Shown: positions 26,887 through 35,393, counted from the first letter of the stretch. The stretch: DNA of 64,000 nt from Bacillota bacterium (GCA_023410445.1 JAEYPT010000008.1:372001-436000); one strand, 5' to 3'. Translations and numbers: made by a program. Notes: generated from the letters alone by a model not told the origin.

Positions 26887-28059
26887 TTATTTTGAAGACC
26901 CGTTTTTCTGATTGAAGGCCGCCTCAAGATTCCGGATTTTTACGCCTATTTTAAGTAAATCGTCATCCGAACCGCCAATGCCGGTGCAGGTCCGGAACAG
27001 TTCACCCACCTCATGCAGCCCGACCGCGGATGCGGACGGGCAGATGCCAAGGGACTCCAGAACGGCCATATAATTCCGGAACCACTCCGATTTGTTCGCG
27101 TTCCCGGCCGCGGCGTCTGGGTTTGACCAGTCCGTCTCGTTCAGGCTCTGGATAAAATTCATGGAATGCGCACTTCCATACGCCATGGTTGATCTGCAAT
27201 CCGGGAAACAGCCGAAACAGCCTCCGTTGCCTGTTGAACGCAGTTTTTCAGATGTTTCTCCGCTGACTTTATCTTCTTTGCCAAAACAGGACCGTTTCCA
27301 GTGTCCCGCCAGATAAGCCCTCCACCCATCGGGTAGATCGGACGCGGCAGACACACTGGATTCGAACCCGGCATTTAAGATATTTCTTGCTTCGAGGCAG
27401 GCATTCAGAAATTCCTGATTTCTGGCCGCGTGGATAGACCCGGTTCCCTTGACGACGATGGCCTTCAGGTTTTTTGAGCCCATAACGGCGCCGAATCCCA
27501 GTTGCCGGGCGGTTCTGTTCTGATCGTTCAGAATCGTAGCGAACCAATCAAGTTCCTCTCCGGCCTGACCGATGCACGCGACTTTCGCGTCGCCGCCCGC
27601 TTCCTTCGTCAATTCTCCGATTACCGTTTGCATTGATTTGCCCCAAACATGTCCGGCGGTTTTGAGTTCCATGCGGCCGTTCTCAACCAACAGATAAACC
27701 GGTTCTTTCGCTTTTCCCTCAATAATCATTCCGTCATAGCCCGCGAATTTCAGTTCGGGGCCGAAATATCCACCCAAACTGCAGGACCCGATTTCACCGC
27801 TCCTGGGTGTCTTCGAAACGACCGTGTACATTCCCGCACAGGGAGCGAGCGTACCCGTCAGCGGCCCGGTCATGAAGGCCAGAATGTTTCCCGGGCTCAG
27901 AGGATCTGTTTTCGGCTCGACCGAATCCGCACAGTATTTGACGCCAAGCCCCCTTCCTCCCAGGTAAAGCGAGGCATCCCTCGGGTTCAGAGGTTCGGTT
28001 TTCATGGACCCGTCGGTCAAATTAACGCGGATTATTTTCCCTACCCAACCGCTGCCCAT
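26887..28059 (-). CDS. Shortened aldehyde:ferredoxin oxidoreductase-like protein
   Basis: 390 residues, against about 600 for AOR enzymes. ATG 28059 follows GGAGGGGGAG. The N-terminal AOR domain (1-206) is well kept: GKIIRVNLTDGSM, YLGGRGLGVKY, MTGPLTGT and NDQNRTARQLGFG. The cluster cysteines are C281, C284, C288 (GGCFGCFPDCRS) and probably C340 (LESLGICPS). Between C288 and C340 only about 50 residues remain where AORs have a domain of well over 100, and the protein stops right after RNLEAAFNQKNG, so the usual tail is missing. The frame has no stop or shift and lies in a tight operon, so it looks like a real compact form rather than decay. It probably binds a tungsto- or molybdopterin; substrate unknown. 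Confidence 0.82.
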   Translation of the reverse strand: MGSGWVGKIIRVNLTDGSMKTEPLNPRDASLYLGGRGLGVKYCADSVEPKTDPLSPGNILAFMTGPLTGTLAPCAGMYTVVSKTPRSGEIGSCSLGGYFGPELKFAGYDGMIIEGKAKEPVYLLVENGRMELKTAGHVWGKSMQTVIGELTKEAGGDAKVACIGQAGEELDWFATILNDQNRTARQLGFGAVMGSKNLKAIVVKGTGSIHAARNQEFLNACLEARNILNAGFESSVSAASDLPDGWRAYLAGHWKRSCFGKEDKVSGETSEKLRSTGNGGCFGCFPDCRSTMAYGSAHSMNFIQSLNETDWSNPDAAAGNANKSEWFRNYMAVLESLGICPSASAVGLHEVGELFRTCTGIGGSDDDLLKIGVKIRNLEAAFNQKNGSSK

Positions 28060-28538
28060 TAATTCTCCCCCTCCGTAAACAAATCCTTGAATTTCTCTGC
28101 GACTGCTTTCTTTTTGACGATATTGGCCTCGCCTGCATCGACATACTGAATTGCTCCGGAAGGGCACACCTTGGCGCATCCGGGATTGCCGCCGCAGAGG
28201 TCACATTTCAGAATTTTCTTTTTCACAGAACTTACGGTAATATTACCCATGGGACAGGCGCTTGCGCACATTTTGCAGACAATGCATTTCTGCGGGTCAG
28301 GTGCAACCGCGCCGTTTTCATTTCTTGTCATCGCCCCTACAGGGCAAACTTTCATACAGGCGGCGTTTTCACATTGCAGGCACATGACTGGTACGGAAAT
28401 TGCCGTTTCTTCACAAAACAGGACTTCGACCGCCGATTCGCCGGGGTTGAACGCACCGCTTTTGTGAAACGAGCAAATCAGTTCGCAGCTTCTGCACCCA
28501 AGACATTTTTCAGGTGAAATCACTAATATTTTGCTCAT
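28059..28538 (-). CDS. Four-cluster ferredoxin (CooF/HycB-like)
   Basis: 159 residues from ATG 28538 (MSKILVISPEKC). Four cysteine groups: CLGCRSCELIC, CLQCENAACMKVC, CIVCKMCASACP and CDLCGGNPGCAKVC, enough for four [4Fe-4S] clusters as in CooF and HycB. It is the first gene of the run ending in atpC and its stop overlaps the AOR-like ATG region. It is predicted to carry electrons from the AOR-like protein to the hydrogenase. A paralogue lies at 35.4 kb. An in-frame GTG at 28577 is an alternative start, but the 5' region looks like a structured leader. Confidence 0.88.
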   Translation of the reverse strand: MSKILVISPEKCLGCRSCELICSFHKSGAFNPGESAVEVLFCEETAISVPVMCLQCENAACMKVCPVGAMTRNENGAVAPDPQKCIVCKMCASACPMGNITVSSVKKKILKCDLCGGNPGCAKVCPSGAIQYVDAGEANIVKKKAVAEKFKDLFTEGEN

Positions 28539-28582
28539 AACCATACTGGCTGCCGCATTTGCGGGTACCAGCAGCACCCCCT
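28539..28582 (-). promoter_or_regulatory. Hairpin-spaced ribosome site of the first ferredoxin gene
   Basis: Minus strand: AGGGGG (28577-28582), TGCTG, then a stem CTGG/CCAG enclosing CCGC-AAAT-GCGG, then TATGGTT and ATG 28538. The linear distance from purine run to ATG is 38 bases; folding the hairpin leaves 12. The same arrangement occurs at 35351-35393. Confidence 0.55.
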
Positions 28583-28660
28583 CTTCGTAGTCGTTATCGG
28601 AATTTCACAACGGGTCATTTATCTCGATTGCGGTGCAGGAGCAGTTTTCACCTTAAGACT

Positions 28661-28688
28661 ACTATAATAATTCAAATATTTCTAACAA
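28661..28688 (-). promoter_or_regulatory. Candidate promoter of the ferredoxin-to-ATP-synthase run
   Basis: Minus strand TTGTTA (28683-28688), 16 bases, TATAGT (28661-28666). An AAATATTT element occurs twice close to the -35 region on the regulator side and could be an operator for the divergent AraC-type protein. Confidence 0.5.
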
Positions 28689-28733
28689 AATATTTTAAAA
28701 AGTGCCTCTTATTTTTGTGAAAATTATGGCTAA

Positions 28734-28762
28734 TTGGCATTCATTATGGGAAACTACATGAT
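28734..28762 (+). promoter_or_regulatory. Weak candidate promoter of the AraC-type regulator
   Basis: TTGGCA (28734-28739), 17 bases, CATGAT (28757-28762). The -35 is good, the -10 poor, as often in activated or self-regulated promoters. Confidence 0.3.
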
Positions 28763-28828
28763 ACACTATTGGATTAGAAGTGAACTTCAGAAGACGAGGT
28801 TCTACGGAGCTGTAAGGGGGATTGCTGT

Positions 28829-29683
28829 ATGCTGACCGATTTCAGCAGAGACCTTGAACTGGTTGACGATTTGGAAACCGATTACCTTAAATTGCTCTAT
28901 TATAACCTTGCGCCCATAAGCTGCGACTACAAATCATACGAGTACAGCAGACTTTGCACCATTCTGGAGGGTTCCAAGAATGTGACCGTCAACGACGGCA
29001 TTCAATTCACGTACAAGCCGGGCCAGTTCATGCTGCTGCCGCCCCATTCCAATGTTCATATGAATATTGAAATTCCGACTAAGGCCCTGGTTTTCGAATT
29101 GAACGACAACCTGCTGAAAAAGGTTTCCGAAAAAATAAGCGTCGACATCAGCGCAGACTACGACGCCCTGCAGGACGACCGATTTTTCTGCGGAAATGTC
29201 AACGCCGAGCTTGGCAAATGTCTGGAAAGGCTCTCCGAGGCTTCCGTAAAACCCGATAAGGGCAAGGAATTTCTGCTGGATATTTACGCACAGGAATTGG
29301 TTTACTATCTGATGCAAATCAAGGGCATTCAGCAAATTGTAAGTTTGGAACAAAACAACCCTATACACAAATCCATAAAATACATCCGAGACCACATTAT
29401 GGAACCGATCAGCATCAGTTTGCTGGCATATGACCTGAATATGTCCGAAGCAAATTTCAGCAATTCCTTTAAAAAAGTAATGGGAGTCACACCAAAAGAA
29501 TATATAACGAATCTGAAGCTGATGAAAGCAAAGGAAATGCTGAAAAGCCAGAATGTTACCGAAGTGGCTTATGATCTGGGATACGACAATATTTCCCACT
29601 TCATTGCGCTATTCAAAAACAAATACGGAATTACGCCAAAGCAGTTCAAGAGCATTGGAAATATCCCCGTCATTTACAAATAG
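28829..29683 (+). CDS. AraC-family transcriptional regulator
   Basis: 284 residues. The N-terminal ~155 residues are a cupin-like sensing domain (YKPGQFMLLPPHSNVHMNI). The C-terminal ~100 residues hold the double helix-turn-helix: ISISLLAYDLNMSEANFSNS and VTEVAYDLGYDNISHFIALF, ending with KNKYGITPKQFK. It resembles the AraC_N group found beside aldehyde/alcohol genes. Divergent from the ferredoxin/AOR-like/coo run, with 290 bases between the start codons, so that run is the likely target; an aldehyde or a related compound is a plausible ligand (inference). Confidence 0.92.
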   Translation: MLTDFSRDLELVDDLETDYLKLLYYNLAPISCDYKSYEYSRLCTILEGSKNVTVNDGIQFTYKPGQFMLLPPHSNVHMNIEIPTKALVFELNDNLLKKVSEKISVDISADYDALQDDRFFCGNVNAELGKCLERLSEASVKPDKGKEFLLDIYAQELVYYLMQIKGIQQIVSLEQNNPIHKSIKYIRDHIMEPISISLLAYDLNMSEANFSNSFKKVMGVTPKEYITNLKLMKAKEMLKSQNVTEVAYDLGYDNISHFIALFKNKYGITPKQFKSIGNIPVIYK

Positions 29684-29692
29684 CAAAAAAAT

Positions 29693-29733
29693 GGAGGGCA
29701 GGTACCAATTGGTACATCTGCCTTCCGTTTTTT
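29693..29733 (+). terminator. Terminator of the AraC-type regulator gene
   Basis: GGAGGGCAG ... TCTGCCTTCC with an inner GGTACC/GGTA stem, then GTTTTTT. It is nine bases after the stop and separates the gene from convergent hypE. Confidence 0.88.
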
Positions 29734-29751
29734 ATCGGCTCAACAGAGCGA

Positions 29752-30762
29752 TCAGCAGATTCTGGGCAGCTGATCGCCGGAGAGCATATCAATTACCCGG
29801 CTTCCGCCGGCGAGCGTACTCAGGAACACCTTATTCGGGAAATCATCCGTTACCGTTCCGATCACAGCGGAATTCTTTCCGTAAGGGTTTTCCCGCAAGA
29901 TCCGGACGAGGTCGTCCGCCTCGTTCCCATCGGCTATTATGAGAGCCTTTCCTTCGTTTGCCAGATAAAGAGGGTCCATCCCCAGCATCTCGCAGATTCC
30001 TTTCACCTCATCCCGAACGGGAAGCGAATTCTGAAAGAGCCGGATACCCAAACCGCTGCCTTTGACAAGCTCGTTCAGCGTGGTGGCGACACCTCCTCTG
30101 GTAGGGTCCCTCATTACGCGGACCGCGTCAGCAAACTGCTCCAGCGCCGGTTCCAACAGAAGGTTCAGCGGCGCGCAGTCGCTGACAATTTCACTGCGAA
30201 CCTTGAAATTTTCCCGCTCCAGAAGGATCGCGGTACCGTGGTCCCCCATGGTTCCGGTAAGGATCACCTTGTCTCCCGCCCTGATTTTTTTGACGGAAAA
30301 GTCCCGGTCCTCCGGAATGACGCCGATTCCCGAGGTATTGATAAAAATACGATCCGCGCAGCCTTTCTGCACGACCTTCGTATCGCCGGTAACGATCGCT
30401 ACGCCTGCTTGTTTTGCAGTATCCGCCATGCTTTTGGAAATTGATTCCAACTCCCGCAGCTTCAGGCCTTCTTCGATAATAAAACCGCAGCTGATATAGC
30501 TCGGAATCGCGCCGCTGACAGTTAAATCGTTCACCGTCCCGCACACCGCGAGTTTCCCGATATTTCCTCCCGGAAAGAAAATGGGACTGATGACATAGGA
30601 GTCCGTCGTAAATGCCATTCTGCCGTTTTTTGACGGAATGACGGCGGAATCGCCTCCCTCAAGCAGCAAATCGTTGCTGAAATACCTGTAAAAAAGTTCG
30701 CTGATCAACTGATGCGTCAATTTTCCTCCGCTTCCGTGAGCGAGAGTGATCCCGTCATCCAT
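29752..30762 (-). CDS. hypE: Hydrogenase maturation protein HypE
   Basis: Dehydrates the carbamoyl group carried on its C-terminal cysteine to a cyanide precursor. It has 336 residues and ends PRIC, the obligatory terminal cysteine. LAHGSGGKLTHQLI, the FTTDSYVISPIFFPGG segment and RDPTRGGVATTLNEL are family signatures (PurM-like ATP fold). Overlaps hypF by eight bases. Confidence 0.96.
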   Translation of the reverse strand: MDDGITLAHGSGGKLTHQLISELFYRYFSNDLLLEGGDSAVIPSKNGRMAFTTDSYVISPIFFPGGNIGKLAVCGTVNDLTVSGAIPSYISCGFIIEEGLKLRELESISKSMADTAKQAGVAIVTGDTKVVQKGCADRIFINTSGIGVIPEDRDFSVKKIRAGDKVILTGTMGDHGTAILLERENFKVRSEIVSDCAPLNLLLEPALEQFADAVRVMRDPTRGGVATTLNELVKGSGLGIRLFQNSLPVRDEVKGICEMLGMDPLYLANEGKALIIADGNEADDLVRILRENPYGKNSAVIGTVTDDFPNKVFLSTLAGGSRVIDMLSGDQLPRIC

Positions 30763-33100
30763 CGGTTTGATTCATCCCCTGTTCCCTGTATTTTGCCAAA
30801 GCAATCGCAGCCTGTCCGAGAGAAATACCGCCGTCGTTCGTGGGAACCCGGCTGTGGGTATATACTTCGAATCCGTTTTTCTCCAGACGATCCAACGTCA
30901 AGCCCCAAAGGACCTGATTCTGAAACACCCCGCCGCTTAAAGCTACCCGGTTTACGGCCGTTCTCTCCCGGATGGACCGGCATACCTCAAGCACGATATC
31001 GGCTACGGTACGATGAAATGTGCCGGAAATCAGGGAAATCTCCCTACCGTTTTGCACATCATCTACGATCGCGGAAATCATCCGGCGGACACGGATCTGG
31101 TTTTTGGTTCCGTCGAAAAAGACATCATACGGATAGGAGGCTTCCTCTTCAGCGCTGGCTTCTTTTTCAAGACGGATGGCCGCCTGCCCCTCATACGCAA
31201 TGACGCTGCATAGTCCGATCAGCGCTGACACCGCGTCAAATAGCCGTCCGACACTGCTGGTCAGCGGAGTGTGAATACGTTTGGCAATCTGCTGTTTTAC
31301 CAAACTGACTTTTTCCGCTTCCATACGCTCGAGAAATGGAAGGGATGGGATTTGGTCTTCCCCGTAGACCTGCATCAGATAGCTTAACGCCATTCTCCAC
31401 GGTTCCAGAATGCCGATTTCCCCACCCGGCAGCGGTACGTACTCAAAATGGGCCTGTCTTTCGAATCTGGAATAATCCCCCACAAAAAACTCTCCGCCCC
31501 AGATATGGCCGTCTTCCCCATACCCGGTACCGTCGAAGGCAACGCCGATCACCCTTCCGATCACCCTGTTTTCAGCCATACAGGACGCGATATGCGCATG
31601 GTGATGCTGAACGGGAATTTTCAAAATTCCCGTCAGCCCGTCGGCATACTGGGTGGAAAGATAATCGGGATGCCGATCGAAGGCGACCGCCTCCGGAACA
31701 ATGGAAAATATTGTTTTGAAATGTTCAATTCCGGTTTCAAACGATTTCAGGGTTTCGAGATTTTCCAGGTCCCCGATATGATGACTGAGAAACGCCTTCC
31801 CACCTTTGGTCAGGCAGAAGGTATTTTTCAGTTCGCCCCCGCAGGCAAGAATGGAGGGAGTCCGCTGCGAAGGGAATTTCAGCTGTTCAATCAGGAAGGA
31901 AAGGTCTGTGGGAAACGGCACATAGCCACGCGACCGCCGGATCATCGACTCTTTTCCCCGGAAAACGGCCGTAACGGAATCGTCCGTTCGAATATATATT
32001 TCCCGGTTGTTGATGAGAAAATAGTCCGCGATTCCGGCTAATCCGGAAATTGCTTCGCGGTCTTTGTAGAAAATCGGCTCCCCAGACCGGTTGCCGCTCG
32101 TCATGACCAGCAGCTTTAGACCGCTGTCAAAAAGCAGGAAGTGTACAGGGGTATACGGCAGCATGATTCCCAATTTGCTGTTATCCGGCGAAATCGCATC
32201 GTCGGCAAGACGGGAGTCGGGTTTCCGGTTAAGCAAAACAATCGGCCTTTTCGCACTTTGCAGAAGTTCGGACTCCTTTTGATTGACAAAGCAGTAACTC
32301 AAGATGGTTTTCCTATCTTTTGCCATGAGAGCAAACGGTTTACCGTCCCGCTTTTTTCGCTTTCGGAGCTCGCGCACGGCGCCGCCGTTTTCAGCGTCAC
32401 AGGCCAGATGATAGCCGCCCAGCCCTTTGATCGCAACGATTTTTCCCGCTTTCAGCAGTTCGGCCGTTTTCTCTATCTCAAAGCCTTTCGAGATCCGGTT
32501 TTCCTCGGAATCCAGCAAAGACAGTGAGGGGCCGCATCGGCCGCACGCAACCGGCTGTGCATGAAATCTCCGGTTCGAAGGGTTATGATATTCATCCGCA
32601 CATTCCCCACACATTGGAAACGAGCGCATGGTCGTGTTGTTCCGGTCATAGGGAATGCCTTCCGCAATTGTGAATCTCGGTCCGCAGTTCGTGCAGTTAA
32701 TAAAGGGATACCGGTACCTTCGGTTCCCGGGATCTCTCATTTCGTTCAGACAGTCTTCACAAACCGACAGGTCCGGGGAAATATAAGCCTCTCCGGCATT
32801 CTCGGAACTGCTTGTCCGAATTGTAAAATCGGCATATCCGACCGGCAGTGCGCTTTCCACATGGAACGTATCGATCGAAGACAGCGGAGGAGCTTCCTCC
32901 CGCAGCCGCCTGAGAAAACCCTCCATGTCTTCCGAAGTTCCTTCGGCTTCAATATGGACGCCGCCGGAAAAGTTGTTCACCCAGCCCTTGATGCGGCACG
33001 CATGTGCAAGGTGAAATACAAAAGGCCGGAAGCCTACCCCCTGCACAATGCCGCTGATTGTAACAACAGACCGCGTAAGCTGATCCGACAAAGTTCCCAT
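30755..33100 (-). CDS. hypF: Carbamoyltransferase HypF
   Basis: Makes carbamoyl-adenylate and loads HypE. It has 781 residues. Domains in order: acylphosphatase-like (GIVQGVGFRPFVFHLAH), two zinc-finger pairs (CEDCLNEM...CTNCGPRF, CGECADEYH...CGRCGP), a YrdC-like domain (KGLGGYHLACDAENG, TSGNRSGEPI) and a Kae1-like domain (VQHHHAHIASCMAE, ALSGGVFQN). ATG 33100 sits very close to AAAGGA; a TTG three codons in is an alternative start. Confidence 0.96.
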   Translation of the reverse strand: MGTLSDQLTRSVVTISGIVQGVGFRPFVFHLAHACRIKGWVNNFSGGVHIEAEGTSEDMEGFLRRLREEAPPLSSIDTFHVESALPVGYADFTIRTSSSENAGEAYISPDLSVCEDCLNEMRDPGNRRYRYPFINCTNCGPRFTIAEGIPYDRNNTTMRSFPMCGECADEYHNPSNRRFHAQPVACGRCGPSLSLLDSEENRISKGFEIEKTAELLKAGKIVAIKGLGGYHLACDAENGGAVRELRKRKKRDGKPFALMAKDRKTILSYCFVNQKESELLQSAKRPIVLLNRKPDSRLADDAISPDNSKLGIMLPYTPVHFLLFDSGLKLLVMTSGNRSGEPIFYKDREAISGLAGIADYFLINNREIYIRTDDSVTAVFRGKESMIRRSRGYVPFPTDLSFLIEQLKFPSQRTPSILACGGELKNTFCLTKGGKAFLSHHIGDLENLETLKSFETGIEHFKTIFSIVPEAVAFDRHPDYLSTQYADGLTGILKIPVQHHHAHIASCMAENRVIGRVIGVAFDGTGYGEDGHIWGGEFFVGDYSRFERQAHFEYVPLPGGEIGILEPWRMALSYLMQVYGEDQIPSLPFLERMEAEKVSLVKQQIAKRIHTPLTSSVGRLFDAVSALIGLCSVIAYEGQAAIRLEKEASAEEEASYPYDVFFDGTKNQIRVRRMISAIVDDVQNGREISLISGTFHRTVADIVLEVCRSIRERTAVNRVALSGGVFQNQVLWGLTLDRLEKNGFEVYTHSRVPTNDGGISLGQAAIALAKYREQGMNQTDG

Positions 33101-33176
33101 TCCTTTTTGTCAAATATGGCAGACTTTAGGAAGAGCCGATATGGACATCCAAGCTGGCTTCTATTGGTTTTTCGGC

Positions 33177-33845
33177 TTATTCCGCTGTCTTTTGTTTTTC
33201 CGCCACCCGTGCTCTGATCCAGGTACATAATTCGTCCAGCCCCTGATCTTTGGTACAGGAGGTTTCAAAAAAGACGACGTTATCGTTGATGGACCGGACG
33301 TCGTCATAAAATTTCTCCCGGTTAAAATTCGTATACTCGATCAGGTCGATCTTGTTCAGAATGACAGCCTTTGATTTTTCAAATGCAAGCGGATATTTCA
33401 AAGGTTTGTCGTTCCCCTCCGTCGTGCTCAGAACAGTTATTTTAATATCCTCTCCGATTTCGAACTCGGCGGGGCAAACCAGGTTGCCAACGTTTTCGAC
33501 GATCAGCAGTTCGATTTCGTCAAGGTTGAGTCCTTCCATTGCGTCCTTGATCATATACGCGTCAAGGTGGCATGCTCCCCCCGTATTGATCTGAACGACC
33601 GGCACACCCTTCGCCTCGATTCTTTGGGCGTCCATCGTCGTATACAGGTCGCCTTCGATTACGGCTACTTTAACGTCGCCCTCCAGTCTGGATATGAGCT
33701 TTTCCAGAATCGAGGTTTTTCCGGAACCGGGCGAACTCATCAGGTTAATCACATAAATTCCTTTTTCGTCAAGCCGTTTCCGGTTTACAGCATTCAGTTC
33801 ATCATTCGCCTGCAGGATATTTGTTACTACTTTGATTTCACTCAT
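33177..33845 (-). CDS. hypB: Hydrogenase nickel-incorporation GTPase HypB
   Basis: 222 residues from ATG 33845, nine bases after GAAGGG; an ATG two codons upstream is possible. The P-loop is LMSSPGSGKTS, with IEGDLYTTMDA, INTGGACHLDA (nickel/zinc site Cys-His) and LNKIDL. There is no N-terminal His-rich nickel store. Works with HypA at 19 kb. Confidence 0.96.
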   Translation of the reverse strand: MSEIKVVTNILQANDELNAVNRKRLDEKGIYVINLMSSPGSGKTSILEKLISRLEGDVKVAVIEGDLYTTMDAQRIEAKGVPVVQINTGGACHLDAYMIKDAMEGLNLDEIELLIVENVGNLVCPAEFEIGEDIKITVLSTTEGNDKPLKYPLAFEKSKAVILNKIDLIEYTNFNREKFYDDVRSINDNVVFFETSCTKDQGLDELCTWIRARVAEKQKTAE

Positions 33846-33878
33846 TTTCATGTTCCCTTCTGCCGTTCGTTCCCACTC

Positions 33879-34307
33879 TCATACAAGATCAAATTCGTCG
33901 CCCTCGCTGATGATTCCGCCGTGAATCACTTTGGTAAATACGCCTTCCCGCGGCATAATGCAGTCACCCATAACCTGATAGATTTTGCAGCCTTTATGGC
34001 ACTCTTTCCCGATCTGGGTCAGTTCCAGCACGACATCGTTGCAGCGGAATCGGGTACCGATCGGGCAATTCCGAAAATTAATTCCATCGACAATCAGGTT
34101 CTCTCCGAAATCGCCCTCCTTGACGTCGGCTCCGCGTTCCTTAAACGCCTCTATTTTCTCGTACGGTAATATGCTTACCTGTCGGTGCCATTTCCCTGCG
34201 TGGGCATCCTGTTCAATGCCAAAATCCTCGATGATTTTAGCGGTATGAATATTTTCTTTCTGAGTGCCTTTAACAGCGCTGACACAGACAGCATGTACCT
34301 TTCCCAT
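33879..34307 (-). CDS. MOSC-domain protein
   Basis: 142 residues. ATG 34307 follows GAAGGGGA. MOSC domains bind sulfur or molybdenum-cofactor sulfur; the typical EDFGIEQDAHAG, EGDFGENLIVDGI, IGTRFRCNDVVLELTQIGKE and CHKGC segments are here. In bacteria such stand-alone MOSC proteins are often encoded beside moaB/mogA and Mo enzymes, as here. The precise substrate is unknown. Confidence 0.9.
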   Translation of the reverse strand: MGKVHAVCVSAVKGTQKENIHTAKIIEDFGIEQDAHAGKWHRQVSILPYEKIEAFKERGADVKEGDFGENLIVDGINFRNCPIGTRFRCNDVVLELTQIGKECHKGCKIYQVMGDCIMPREGVFTKVIHGGIISEGDEFDLV

Positions 34308-34317
34308 AAATTCCCCT

Positions 34318-34809
34318 TCACTTTCTGGCACAGTTGGTGGCCGTTCCCGTAAGGATTTCGATTCCGTGCTCCAGCTCCGATAGGATAAACGTAAGACACT
34401 CCCCAACCGCCTTGGGACTGCCCGGCAGATTGACGATCAGAGTGGATTTGCGGATTCCTGCAGCCGCCCGGCTCAGCATCGCCCGTTTTGTAAACTGAAG
34501 GCTGTAGGCCCTCATTGCCTCGGGAATGCCGGGGACCTCCCGTTCCACCACCGCCCGGGTTGCTTCCGGCATGCAGTCTCTGGGGGAAAATCCGGTGCCC
34601 CCGGTCGTTAGAATGAGGTCCGCCTCGCCTTGATCGGCAATCTCTTTCATTTTGTCGCTCAGCATTTGCTGCTCGTCCGGCAGCAGAGTCATCGATACCA
34701 CCTGATAGCCTTGAGCTTCCAGAATTTTCTGAATTGTTTTTCCGCTCACATCCTCCCGTTCTCCCCGATACCCGGAATCGCTGGATGTGATGATCGCTGT
34801 GCGTACCAT
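34318..34809 (-). CDS. Molybdopterin adenylyltransferase-like (MoaB/MogA family)
   Basis: 163 residues from ATG 34809 after GAGGTGG. Family blocks are AIITSSDSGYRGEREDVSG, TTGGTGFSPRDCMPEAT and VNLPGSPKAVGECL. It activates molybdopterin by adenylation before metal insertion. First gene of the mog-MOSC-hypBFE unit. MoaB and MogA cannot be separated from sequence motifs alone. Confidence 0.93.
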   Translation of the reverse strand: MVRTAIITSSDSGYRGEREDVSGKTIQKILEAQGYQVVSMTLLPDEQQMLSDKMKEIADQGEADLILTTGGTGFSPRDCMPEATRAVVEREVPGIPEAMRAYSLQFTKRAMLSRAAAGIRKSTLIVNLPGSPKAVGECLTFILSELEHGIEILTGTATNCARK

Positions 34810-35350
34810 ACTGATACCACCTCGTCCCTGAATTTGAAGAACCGACGTTTTTTTCCGGATCACGCGTTTTATTGCTTATCCGTACGATTGCATTCGACAA
34901 ATGCAGTTCTGAATTTCATTCCTTATCCTGCACTGCAAGCCCTTCTAAATACACTGCACAATATACTACAAAGCAAAAGCATTAGCAATATATTTAAAAA
35001 ATCAAGGTATAAATTAAAGAATTTTGTTAGATTTTGCTTGGTTAAGAAAAATATAATAAAGACAACAACAAACCAATTTCCGATTACTCAAAGGGGAAAC
35101 GGACGGAACAACGAAATTAAGGAGGTATTATCGACATCTTTCGTTCTAATTGATTGCTATTCCGGCAAATTTTCGCCGTCCCAAACGATTGCTGTTTGTC
35201 CTTTCGAAACGCTGATTTTCTGTTTATCCAATGATCAACTCCGAGTGCATTTCTGTTCTGCTGCGTCCTTCGCCTTGCCGGACAAAAATCTCCTCGGATT
35301 TTTTACATTGTCAGAACGGAAGATCGGCAAAGCCATTACTTAAGATTAAT
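34810..35350. other. Intergenic region between divergent mog/hyp and mop units, no gene seen
   Basis: About 540 bases. AT-rich around 34960-35070. An isolated AAGGAGG at 35121-35127 is followed by no credible start: the open frame behind it begins with GTATTATCG and its product resembles nothing I know. Both units probably start transcription here, but no promoter pair stands out, so long leaders or regulated promoters are possible. Confidence 0.5.
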
Positions 35351-35393
35351 AGGAGGTGCAACTGGTATCGCCGTTGCGGTGGCCAGGATTATC
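35351..35393 (+). promoter_or_regulatory. Hairpin-spaced ribosome site of the second ferredoxin gene
   Basis: AGGAGG (35351-35356), TGCAA, stem CTGG/CCAG (35362-35365, 35383-35386) enclosing CCG-TTG-CGG, then GATTATC and ATG 35394. The linear gap from ribosome site to ATG is 37 bases; with the hairpin folded it is 12, exactly as at the paralogue near 28.5 kb. Confidence 0.55.

Noticed and set aside
9352..28582. CO dehydrogenase genes expected with a Coo hydrogenase
   Set aside because: No CooS-like protein (about 640 residues with its cluster motifs) is encoded in the window; the catalytic partner in this position is AOR-like.
34630..35343. 237-codon plus-strand ORF across mogA and the intergenic region
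   Set aside because: Mostly antisense to mogA, with no ribosome site and low-complexity Phe/Leu/Cys-rich translation in AT-rich DNA.
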